A stretch of DNA of 5,434 nt. Origin: Dehalococcoidia bacterium (GTDB lineage: Bacteria > Chloroflexota > Dehalococcoidia > GIF9 > AB-539-J10). The notes beneath the pieces are model-generated. The model was given only the letters and a program-made list of their open reading frames with translations, was not told the DNA's origin and did not search any database. Positions within the stretch are counted from its first letter, which is position 1. Each line of letters begins with the position of its first letter. Position numbers and translations under genes: made by a program. The stretch covers positions 1 through 5,434 of the forward strand of contig DAOVDO010000074.1 in assembly GCA_030669525.1 (NCBI GenBank), in the 5' to 3' direction. This document shows, piece after piece, positions 1 to 5,434 of the stretch.

Positions 1-2860
1 GACGAGCGGAAGTCATGGCATCAAAGGCATCAGCTATAGCCAGAATGCGAGCTTCCAGGGGGATACTTTCACCCTTAAGCCCTTCAGGATAACCGTTGCC
101 ATCCCACCTCTCATGGTGATATAAAATGCCACCCAGGCAAGGAACGAGACTAGGTACATTACCCACAATATTTGCTCCCAGGCGAGGGTGAAGCTTAATC
201 TGGTACCAGTCCGCATCGCTTAGCGCTTCAGTCTTATTAAGTAGCTCATCAGGGATACCGATCTTGCCTACATCGTGGAGCAAAGCAGCGGTGCTTATCC
301 TAGATACTGTCTCGGGTGGTAAGCTAAGCGCTTCAGCCAGAGCTACGGCGTAGGCATTAACCTTCCTGGAATGCCCATAGATATAAGGATTCCTGGTGTC
401 CACCGCTGAGGCTAAAGCGTAGACCACGCTCAGGCCTGTATGTCTAGCATTCGCTCCTGCCTTTCCTACTGGTTCAGAGAGGATTTGGGAGGCACGATAA
501 ATACGATTGCCACCTGTTTCTTTGGCATGATAAAGAGCAGTGTCAGCTGCAGTAACAAGTTCATCTAGCAACACACCATCAGAGGGATAGCTAGCCAAAC
601 CGATGCTACAGGTTACCCCAGCCTGTTTTGCCTCCATAACAGCGACAATCCGCTCCCGAGTTCGCTCAGCCACCACGCAAGCATCTTCATCCTTTGTCTC
701 GGGTAGGACAACAATAAATTCGTCTCCACCATAGCGAAAAGCCTTATCAGCACTCCTGATAGAGTTCCTGATAATCCTCCCTATTTGATTTAGAAGTTTA
801 TCACCCGAGGGATGCCCGTATATATCGTTGTAAGCCTTAAAATTATCAAGGTCAATCATGAATAAAGAGAACATGCCACCGTATCTGGAACACCGTGCAA
901 GGTCATCTTCAAGCTGCTCTTCAAAATAGCGGCGATTGAACAAACCAGTTAGTTCGTCAGTGCGGCTTCCCTGTTCAGCCTTAAGATATAGCTGAGAATT
1001 CTTGACCGGCGTAGCGATCTGCGAAGCTAAATGCTCCAGGAGGCGTATTTCTGCCTTGCTGTAAGCATCAGGCTGGTAGCTGGCTATGATTAAGCTACCA
1101 ATGCCCTTGTCTTTGGCAATCAAAGGTAAGTGAACGATGGAGCGAATTCCTTCCTTGATATAATGCTCTGCGGTCCAAAACATCCTCTGTTCCGTCAGGT
1201 CAGCTTCATATAGGGTTTTCCTTACCTTGCTTACCCACTCAGTAGTTGTCCCCTCAAGTGGTATTCGTTCTCCTGTCTGTCTCACCGGGGGTACCTCACC
1301 GGACAAAGCCACATTGTAAAGGTAGTCTTCCTCAATCAAGGCAATTGCGGCATAGTTAACGCTAATAACTATCTTCAGTTCTTTAACGAAGCTTTCAAAT
1401 ATATCTTGTATATTCATGTTGGAGGTGATGATTGCAGTCAGACGGTTAACGAGAGTTAATTCCTCATCCTGCTCTAGTATACGTTCATGGAAATATTGCT
1501 GTTCCAGTCCCGATGCTACACGAGCAGCAACAGACTTCATTAAATCAATATCCTCAACAGTATAAAGCTTGTTATTCTGTTTATTGCCTGCGGCTAAGAT
1601 AGCCACAAGCTCCCCTCTGTTTATTAAAGGAAGGAACATCTCTACATTTGCCGATTGAATCTGTTTCTTTTCATCCTGCCACATAGATTGAAATTGAGGG
1701 AGGGTAGCGAGCTCTCTATCAGTTAACGTCTTGCCTTTCTGCCTGAGCCAGGTTATGATGGGACTATCCCTCTTTAATTTCAGCCCGTGCATAGGATTAT
1801 CCTCCCTGAGAGGATAGTTAAATCGAGCAGCAAAATCCCCTTTCCCGTCTTGAGGTAGAAACAAACACGCTCTCTGGCAACCTACAGATTCAGAAAGGAG
1901 GGGCATAAGCTTATTGCCAAATTCTTCCAGAGTGGAAACATCGTATATTTTGCGGGTAAAATCAAATAACCGCCGACGATGACCATATCTCTTGCCGACG
2001 AGGGATTGCTCCATCCTGCTCCCCAGGGCACCGATCAGCCAGTAAAAGAACACAGCAACTAGAATTGCTATGCTGCTACCAGCTATTATCGCAGACCGGT
2101 TGATATCAAAGCCGATTAGCCTTTGCGCCAGAAAGAATAAACCTACATAAGCCCAAGCCCCAACAATACACACGCTCAGCCATATCAGCCCGCGCCGAAA
2201 GACGACCCTGACATCCAGCAAGTGATGCGCTATCACAGCGTAGGCTAAAATGCCGGCAGTGATAAGATTGCCAAGATGACTTATGGGATACTCTCCGCCG
2301 CCAGGAGCAAAAGAACTCAAAGCAAAGCCAAGTAGAATAGCAACGCCAAGAAGCAGATAAAAAATCTGGTTACGCTCCAGTGGGTCAGCAGGGGCTTTAA
2401 GTTTTCGAGATAAAAGGTGGATATCCCTGGCAATAAGGGTGAGGAGGGCAAAAACTACAAGGATAAACCAGTTACCATAGGCAACAGCTATGCCGCCAGT
2501 GGTAACATCAATGCCCCGGGGAATGTAGCCCAGCGCTGCCAGAACAATACAGCTTACCAGCAGGACATAAGCAAACGGTATCTTGAGTCTTTGAGAGCTG
2601 TAGAAGGAGCGTAAAGAATAGTGTCCCTGGATTCCCATCCAGATGGCAAAGCAAAGAACGCCGTTAACCAGAAAGAGCTTATCCGGCATGAAGAAATCGC
2701 TGCGAAAGAAGGTGTCAGTCAGGCTCCACAATATAGCAGGAATCAAGAATAAGAAGGCAAACCTTTGCTTTCTATCCCAGGGCCGGTTAGCCAGCAAAAT
2801 GACCAATAGGGGAATATACGCGATAGTAGCAATTAGAGGAATTAAAGCGTGACTATTCAT
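1..2860 (-). CDS. Membrane sensor with 7TM-like, GAF, GAF, GGDEF and HD-GYP domains (cyclic-di-GMP synthesis and breakdown), 3' end outside window
   Basis: The frame is open from the ATG at 2860 to the left edge (953 codons visible). Residues 1 to about 215 hold roughly seven hydrophobic helices resembling the 7TM sensor region of some histidine kinases. Two more helices follow at about 225-245 and 257-279, then a basic stretch (HRRRL, 294-298). Two GAF-like segments lie at about 308-452 and 475-622. The GGDEF domain begins at DELTGLFNRRYF (635); it has metal-site D670, the signature GGDEF at 711-715 and an RxxD inhibitory site, R702-D705, five residues before it. HD-GYP follows: GHS 829-831, HDVGK 862-866, HP 891-892, HHE 915-917, GYP 923-925 and D944. 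By family knowledge, GGDEF makes cyclic-di-GMP from GTP and HD-GYP hydrolyses it; here both look catalytically intact. The GAF and membrane regions probably sense a ligand or redox signal that sets the balance. Perhaps 50 or more C-terminal residues are missing. The domain calls are firm for GGDEF and HD-GYP, and weaker for the GAF and 7TM classes. Confidence 0.95.
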   Translation of the reverse strand, partial: MNSHALIPLIATIAYIPLLVILLANRPWDRKQRFAFLFLIPAILWSLTDTFFRSDFFMPDKLFLVNGVLCFAIWMGIQGHYSLRSFYSSQRLKIPFAYVLLVSCIVLAALGYIPRGIDVTTGGIAVAYGNWFILVVFALLTLIARDIHLLSRKLKAPADPLERNQIFYLLLGVAILLGFALSSFAPGGGEYPISHLGNLITAGILAYAVIAHHLLDVRVVFRRGLIWLSVCIVGAWAYVGLFFLAQRLIGFDINRSAIIAGSSIAILVAVFFYWLIGALGSRMEQSLVGKRYGHRRRLFDFTRKIYDVSTLEEFGNKLMPLLSESVGCQRACLFLPQDGKGDFAARFNYPLREDNPMHGLKLKRDSPIITWLRQKGKTLTDRELATLPQFQSMWQDEKKQIQSANVEMFLPLINRGELVAILAAGNKQNNKLYTVEDIDLMKSVAARVASGLEQQYFHERILEQDEELTLVNRLTAIITSNMNIQDIFESFVKELKIVISVNYAAIALIEEDYLYNVALSGEVPPVRQTGERIPLEGTTTEWVSKVRKTLYEADLTEQRMFWTAEHYIKEGIRSIVHLPLIAKDKGIGSLIIASYQPDAYSKAEIRLLEHLASQIATPVKNSQLYLKAEQGSRTDELTGLFNRRYFEEQLEDDLARCSRYGGMFSLFMIDLDNFKAYNDIYGHPSGDKLLNQIGRIIRNSIRSADKAFRYGGDEFIVVLPETKDEDACVVAERTRERIVAVMEAKQAGVTCSIGLASYPSDGVLLDELVTAADTALYHAKETGGNRIYRASQILSEPVGKAGANARHTGLSVVYALASAVDTRNPYIYGHSRKVNAYAVALAEALSLPPETVSRISTAALLHDVGKIGIPDELLNKTEALSDADWYQIKLHPRLGANIVGNVPSLVPCLGGILYHHERWDGNGYPEGLKGESIPLEARILAIADAFDAMTSAR

Positions 2861-2868
2861 ATAATAAT

Positions 2869-2897
2869 ATTATTGACATAAGTTGGGAAGCTGTCAA
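2869..2897 (-). promoter_or_regulatory. Sigma70-like promoter of the GGDEF/HD-GYP gene
   Basis: On the minus strand, a perfect -35 TTGACA (2897 to 2892) is followed by a 17-base spacer and AATAAT (2874 to 2869), one mismatch from TATAAT. The expected transcription start is about 2861-2862, one or two bases before the ATG at 2860. No Shine-Dalgarno sequence lies between, and an in-frame TAA at 2872-2870 leaves only three TAT codons before the ATG. The promoter therefore predicts a leaderless mRNA. This is read from sequence; the start site has not been mapped. Confidence 0.7.
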
Positions 2898-2940
2898 CGA
2901 GGACTAAAGTAACGAGGACTAAAGTAATGAGGACTAAAGT
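2896..2940. repeat. Three head-to-tail 15-bp repeats abutting the -35 element
   Basis: The unit AACGAGGACTAAAGT occurs three times without spacers, at 2896-2910, 2911-2925 and 2926-2940. The third copy differs by one base (AATGAGG instead of AACGAGG). Each copy contains ACTAAAGT, a short imperfect inverted repeat (ACT, two bases, AGT). The array ends exactly at the -35 element of the downstream gene, sharing two bases with it, which is the usual place for activator sites. The 15-bp period is not a whole number of helical turns, so successive sites would face different sides of the DNA. A regulatory role is inferred. Confidence 0.85.
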
Positions 2941-2968
2941 AATAACAAAAGGCGGGATAAATCCCACC
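2941..2968 (-). terminator. Rho-independent terminator of the GH3-family gene
   Basis: Read on the minus strand, GGTGGGA, loop TTTA, TCCCGCC forms a 7-bp stem with one T-G wobble (2968 to 2951). It is followed at once by the T-rich tract TTTTGTTATT (2950 to 2941). It lies 46 bases past the GH3 stop codon and directly against the repeat array, so GH3 transcription should end before the next promoter. Confidence 0.8.
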
Positions 2969-3014
2969 ACTACACAGTTGAGTTATGGTATCTTGTATAG
3001 CCAGTAGGCCTAAC

Positions 3015-4676
3015 TTAATGCTCGGCTACTCGCTCGGCTTCCCTCGCAGGCACCACCTCAACCTTCGGTGCCCCTAGTAAGGAAAGAACTTCGTCTGAAG
3101 GATTAATATGGGGTGGCTTGAGATGCCCTAAAACAGCACCCTCAGCCTGCCGCTGAGCTATGTAGCTGGAGAAGGCACCCTGGGGAAGCAAAGTAACCTT
3201 TATCGGTCTTAAGCCAAGCACAGCCTCTGGATCTCCATAGGCAATGTAAATATTGTAGTGATAGACGCTGTCCAATTTTACAAGCTCGTCATATACTGCT
3301 GCGATGACCTTCTCACTTGTAATATAGTTATCCTTCGGCTCAATATAGATATGCAATGCTGGTTTATCCTCAATTGCCTCCTTACGCGCCGTCCAATCTG
3401 TGTAGGGAATGCCGGTGTTTTCAATTGCCTGCCAGATTAGTTTCTCTGTTAGATGACCAAACCCAGTAATATCAATGAGTTCATCGGCACGTCTCTCAAA
3501 TACCATCTGCGGTAGAGCAATGTTCAGCTTCTCATTCCGCAGTGAGGTAATCCTGATCATGTCGCCGATTCTATATCTGGTCATAATGCCACCATGAAGG
3601 TTGGTAATGACTATCTCGTAGTTCTCGCCAGCTTTCACCTCATCCAGCAGGATAGTTTTCGGCTCATAGGAATGGTCTAACTGCCATTTGCCCCACTCCT
3701 TCTCGGGAATGAACTCCAGGAAACACAGGTTAGGAACGAAGGTCATGCCTTCATAATCCCAGGTTTGCATGGCATAAATACCGCCTTCAGTGCCAGCATA
3801 TACTTCGAGAGGATATCTCCCCCATAGCTCATTCACCCTTTTGCTGAAAATAGCACTGTCGCTACCACCACCTATAATTCCCTTAATAGACCAGAGATCT
3901 TTGGGAAGCATAGGACGATGAGCTTGTCTGCTTTTGATTAACGCTTTCATCACACGGAATAATGCCCTGGGGTGAGCCAGCAAGGGACGAACATTTATTC
4001 TTCCCGATTGCTGTTTGATTTGTTCTCCTACAACAACCAGGACAGAGGGTAAACCACCAAAGCCATCGAGCCCCTGATACAAGGCTTCCTTAAAACCAAC
4101 CTTTATCCTATCCTGGAAAGATAACCCCTCTGCGTTAGAAGGCAGTAAGTCATAGCCAATCGCCTGCTGTAACAGGTAACCAGCAACACCGGTCCCATAC
4201 TCTGGAGGCCCCATAGTGTATAATATCTTGAGGTGCTCCCTAGCCTGGGAGACATCACCTCGACCATCGCAAGCGGCAAAGAGCGCCACTGCACAACATA
4301 CCTTCTCATATTCACGCGCGAAGTCCTCCGACATAGGCACCCATTTAACATCATACTCCCCCGTTTTCCCTGAGGTGCGCACCCAGCGAGCTGGCTTTGC
4401 CGGCAGTACATCCTCCCTCCTCTCTGCAAGCTCAGGGAGATAATCAGCATAGGTAGTGAGCGGTACCTGTTCACGAAATTCCTCCACAGTGCCTGGCATA
4501 GTTTTGTGCATCAGCTTCCGACCCAGCCTACAGCTCTTCAATAGCTCGAGCTGCTCCAGCAGCAGCCGCTTCTGTATGGTCATAAATTGCTCCAGACTGA
4601 GGTCAATAAAGCCACAGCACATCTGCCATAGCTCTTCCTGCCTCCCCTGCCGCAGTAAATCAATTGGTCTCGTCAT
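3015..4676 (-). CDS. GH3-family acyl-acid adenylating enzyme (auxin-responsive GH3-like, ANL superfamily)
   Basis: The 553-residue product is close to the usual size of GH3 proteins, which activate a carboxylic acid as acyl-AMP and pass it to an amine or other nucleophile. The substrates of bacterial members are mostly unknown, and this one cannot be predicted. No signal peptide is visible, so it is probably cytosolic. The N-terminal helical region carries a phosphate-loop-like motif, RTSGKTGEYDVKWVP (100-114). A glycine turn, IIGGGSD, lies at 267-273. YAGTEGG (293-299) and TRYRIGDMIR (366-375) match the conserved Y-x-G/S-x-E and YRxGD nucleotide-binding motifs. The C-terminal lid starts near FERRADELIDITGFGHLTE (393-411). 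A GTG start at 4730 would add 18 residues, but the ATG at 4676 has a strong ribosome binding site and is preferred. The loop is unusual, with TSGK where TSGT or SSGT is common. The gene is probably monocistronic, between a palindrome-bearing upstream region and its own terminator. Confidence 0.9.
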   Translation of the reverse strand: MTRPIDLLRQGRQEELWQMCCGFIDLSLEQFMTIQKRLLLEQLELLKSCRLGRKLMHKTMPGTVEEFREQVPLTTYADYLPELAERREDVLPAKPARWVRTSGKTGEYDVKWVPMSEDFAREYEKVCCAVALFAACDGRGDVSQAREHLKILYTMGPPEYGTGVAGYLLQQAIGYDLLPSNAEGLSFQDRIKVGFKEALYQGLDGFGGLPSVLVVVGEQIKQQSGRINVRPLLAHPRALFRVMKALIKSRQAHRPMLPKDLWSIKGIIGGGSDSAIFSKRVNELWGRYPLEVYAGTEGGIYAMQTWDYEGMTFVPNLCFLEFIPEKEWGKWQLDHSYEPKTILLDEVKAGENYEIVITNLHGGIMTRYRIGDMIRITSLRNEKLNIALPQMVFERRADELIDITGFGHLTEKLIWQAIENTGIPYTDWTARKEAIEDKPALHIYIEPKDNYITSEKVIAAVYDELVKLDSVYHYNIYIAYGDPEAVLGLRPIKVTLLPQGAFSSYIAQRQAEGAVLGHLKPPHINPSDEVLSLLGAPKVEVVPAREAERVAEH

Positions 4677-4680
4677 AATA

Positions 4681-4688
4681 CACCTCCC
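4681..4688 (-). promoter_or_regulatory. Strong Shine-Dalgarno site that sets the GH3-gene start
   Basis: GGGAGGTG on the minus strand ends four bases before the ATG at 4676 (six bases between GGAGG and ATG). The alternative upstream GTG at 4730 has no comparable site. This decides the start in favour of the 553-residue product. Confidence 0.85.
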
Positions 4689-4796
4689 ATATTCCTCCGT
4701 GTCATACTGTCTTCCCAGCGCCACTCTCACCTACCCGAGGCATATCAGCTATTATTTCAACATTAGACCGCCAATGATTCATCGATACCACGCTCT

Positions 4797-4832
4797 CTAG
4801 TACCATAGTACTATGGTACTAGTCTACCATAG
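4797..4832. promoter_or_regulatory. 26-bp perfect palindrome with a third half-site, likely operator
   Basis: Positions 4797-4822 are a perfect 26-bp palindrome: CTAGTACCATAGT followed directly by its reverse complement. The inner half-site TACCATAG (4801-4808) recurs inverted at 4811-4818 and again in direct orientation at 4825-4832, 24 bp from the first copy. The block overlaps the suggested -10 and start site of the GH3 gene, where a dimeric repressor would block transcription. There is no T-tract, so it is not a terminator. The cognate regulator is not in the window. Confidence 0.75.
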
Positions 4833-4851
4833 CGATGGCCGAAAATGTCAA
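4821..4851 (-). promoter_or_regulatory. Possible promoter of the GH3-family gene
   Basis: On the minus strand, a perfect TTGACA (4851 to 4846) is followed, after a long 19-base spacer, by TAGACT (4826 to 4821), four of six matches to TATAAT. The transcription start would fall near 4814, inside the palindrome at 4797-4822, leaving a leader of about 138 bases. The -35 is good, but the spacer and -10 are weak, as expected of a regulated or activator-dependent promoter, or of a chance match. Confidence 0.4.
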
Positions 4852-4855
4852 TTGA

Positions 4856-5065
4856 GTGTACTTGTTCATTATGATTAGTGATATCTCTGAAAAAGCCGAC
4901 CGTGTCAAGTTTCCCAAGCAGGTCACTTCCTATATATCTCTCGGTGTCGATAAGGCACAATATTACGTTCAGGCTGTGGGCTGGACCTTCCCTGGTGGCA
5001 GTGTACCCGCTGTAGTTACCTCAGGCAGAAATGCTGCCCGGTTGGTATTGAAAGAGGCACAATAG
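4856..5065 (+). pseudogene. C-terminal remnant of a CrtI-like FAD-dependent oxidoreductase
   Basis: The frame reads 69 codons from a GTG and ends in TAG. An in-frame TGA directly precedes it, and neither the GTG nor the ATG at 4871 has a ribosome binding site. The last third, GWTFPGGSVPAVVTSGRNAA, matches the terminal FAD-binding pattern of phytoene-desaturase-like amine oxidoreductases (hydrophobic G, then PGG-x-x-P, then SG-x-x-AA). Family members are about 450-550 residues long and begin with a GxGxxG dinucleotide site, which is absent. It is therefore most simply the end of a gene whose front was lost, and the GH3 upstream region now occupies the junction. The identification rests on one motif and general resemblance. 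A small standalone protein is possible but less likely. Confidence 0.55.
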
Positions 5066-5072
5066 CAAGGCT

Positions 5073-5168
5073 ATGACACAAAAGCCTGAATTGTTGAAAG
5101 AAGTAACCTTTGTCCATTTCGTTTACTGGCTGGCTTTGCTGAAATTTCCCCTTGCTTTTGAATTATAG
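5073..5168 (+). other. Short open frame of 31 codons, doubtful gene
   Basis: An ATG seven bases after the oxidoreductase stop opens 31 codons ending in TAG. The weak AAGG is only two bases from the ATG. The product has a charged start (MTQKPELLKE) followed by a hydrophobic stretch rich in aromatic residues (FVHFVYWLALLKFPLAF), which could be one membrane-associated helix. I recognise no family. It could be a small membrane peptide, a decayed gene start, or chance. Confidence 0.2.
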
Positions 5169-5235
5169 GGCATTTAACATCTGGGCGGATTGTGCAGCCT
5201 CATGGGTGGCTTTCCCTGAGTATTATAGAGGAGCC

Positions 5236-5250
5236 CCGTCATTGTGACGG
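5236..5250. repeat. Short inverted repeat with a 3-base loop
   Basis: CCGTCA, TTG, TGACGG is a perfect 6-bp inverted repeat around three bases. It has no following T-run, so it is not a typical terminator. It overlaps the weak TTGTGA -35-like element, so it could be a small operator or an RNA hairpin. The structure is certain; any function is a guess. Confidence 0.4.
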
Positions 5251-5323
5251 CATCAAGACTACCTACGATGGGGGGAAGTATGTTTTAATGTATAGAAATA
5301 TCAACTTTGAAGGAGCGATAACG

Positions 5324-5341
5324 GGTGAGAATGGCCTCACC
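5324..5341 (+). repeat. Stem-loop in the leader of the right-edge gene
   Basis: GGTGAG, loop AATGGC, CTCACC gives a 6-bp perfect stem, 66 bases upstream of the ATG at 5408. If the gene is transcribed from further upstream, this would be a leader RNA hairpin. It matches no riboswitch class that I recognise. Confidence 0.35.
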
Positions 5342-5394
5342 GCAAATTGAAATGGGAAATCCCGCCTAAATTGTTACCTTCAATTCCATTCTAG

Positions 5395-5401
5395 AAAGGA
5401 G
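5395..5401 (+). promoter_or_regulatory. Shine-Dalgarno site of the right-edge gene
   Basis: AAAGGAG lies six bases before the ATG at 5408, an optimal site and spacing. It is the main evidence that a real gene begins there. Confidence 0.8.
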
Positions 5402-5407
5402 AAATCC

Positions 5408-5434
5408 ATGAATTTCGAGCAATTGCTATACGAG
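5408..5434 (+). CDS. Start of an unidentified protein, cut by the right edge
   Basis: Only the first nine codons are present, MNFEQLLYE, after a strong ribosome binding site. The pattern M-x-F/Y-E-x-[ILV]-x-Y-E is common at the start of enoyl-CoA hydratase/isomerase proteins, which would suit a neighbourhood with an acyl-activating enzyme. Nine residues are far too few to call a function. The start itself is well supported. Confidence 0.7.

Larger units (their letters stand above)
5162..5350 (+). other. Unrecognised open stretch, possible gene remnant
   Basis: After an in-frame TGA (5159-5161), this frame stays open for 62 codons to TGA at 5348. It has no ATG until 5288; GTG at 5192 is the only early start, and no ribosome binding site precedes it. 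The translation looks protein-like in places (IKTTYDGGKYVLMYRNINF), with alternating hydrophobic residues suggesting beta strands. I cannot assign it. Because it sits between a broken oxidoreductase end and an intact new gene start, decay of a former gene is plausible; chance openness is equally possible. Confidence 0.2.
5066..5407. other. Gene-poor interval of about 340 bases before the right-edge gene
   Basis: No confident gene lies here. The interval contains the two doubtful open frames described separately, two stem-loops (5236-5250 and 5324-5341), and a ribosome binding site at its end. A weak promoter match, TTGTGA (5242-5247), 16 bases, TACGAT (5264-5269), has four of six matches in each box and could serve the right-edge gene. 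No T-tract terminator was found on either strand. Confidence 0.5.

Noticed and set aside
34..216. 60-codon minus-strand frame at the left edge
   Set aside because: It lies out of frame within the HD-GYP coding region, whose motifs are intact in the main frame.
2417..2852. Two plus-strand frames of 65 and 69 codons (2417-2614 and 2643-2852)
   Set aside because: Both lie opposite the membrane region of the GGDEF/HD-GYP gene. Their composition mirrors the antisense of hydrophobic codons, and no ribosome binding site supports them.
2896..2940. The triple repeat as a CRISPR array
   Set aside because: The units are only 15 bp and directly adjacent with no spacers, and no cas genes are present.
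4103..4474. 123-codon minus-strand frame inside the GH3 gene
   Set aside because: It overlaps a well-supported gene in another frame, matches no family, and looks like a reading-frame shadow. The plus-strand frames at 3258-3440, 4216-4443 and 4456-4800 were rejected for the same reason.
4677..4730. GTG at 4730 as the start of the GH3 gene, adding 18 residues
   Set aside because: It has no good ribosome binding site. The ATG at 4676 has GGGAGGTG at ideal spacing, and the extra residues do not resemble the family's N-terminus.
4797..4822. The palindrome as a transcription terminator or insertion-sequence end
   Set aside because: It has no T-run on either side, no loop, no transposase nearby and no target duplication. 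Its promoter position favours an operator.
5321..5344. T-box-like element (GGGTG ... CACCGC)
   Set aside because: The conserved T-box bulge sequence, specifier stem and terminator are missing. Only a simple 6-bp hairpin remains.

Overview
The window is bacterial: Shine-Dalgarno sites, sigma70-like promoter elements and a rho-independent terminator can all be read in it. Base composition is intermediate. The pairing of a GH3-family adenylating enzyme with a membrane-anchored multidomain cyclic-di-GMP enzyme would suit an environmental lineage such as Chloroflexota or an anaerobic sediment bacterium. That placement is an impression from gene content; no marker in the window fixes the taxon.

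Left part, minus strand (1 to 2860): one very long open frame, cut by the left edge, with at least 953 residues. It encodes a membrane sensor with a 7TM-type region plus two further helices, two GAF-like domains, a GGDEF diguanylate cyclase and an HD-GYP phosphodiesterase. The signature residues of both enzyme domains are intact, including an RxxD inhibitory site. Its ATG is the earliest possible start in the frame, has no Shine-Dalgarno site, and lies about 9 bases after a good -10 element, so the mRNA is probably leaderless. Three tandem 15-bp repeats run into the -35 element.

Middle, minus strand (2941 to 4851): a GH3-family acyl-adenylate-forming enzyme of 553 residues. It starts at an ATG behind a strong ribosome binding site and ends at a hairpin and T-tract terminator that abuts the repeat array of the next gene. 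Its upstream region holds a possible promoter and a perfect 26-bp palindrome with a third half-site, which looks like an operator.

Right part, plus strand (4856 to 5434): an apparent C-terminal remnant of a CrtI-like FAD-dependent oxidoreductase, then about 340 bases with no confident gene (two small open frames, two hairpins), then the first nine codons of a new gene behind a clear ribosome binding site.

The GH3 gene and the cyclic-di-GMP gene lie in tandem but appear to be separate transcription units. I see no complete new multi-gene system. The most unusual signals are regulatory: the tandem repeats with a leaderless promoter, and the large palindrome upstream of the GH3 gene.
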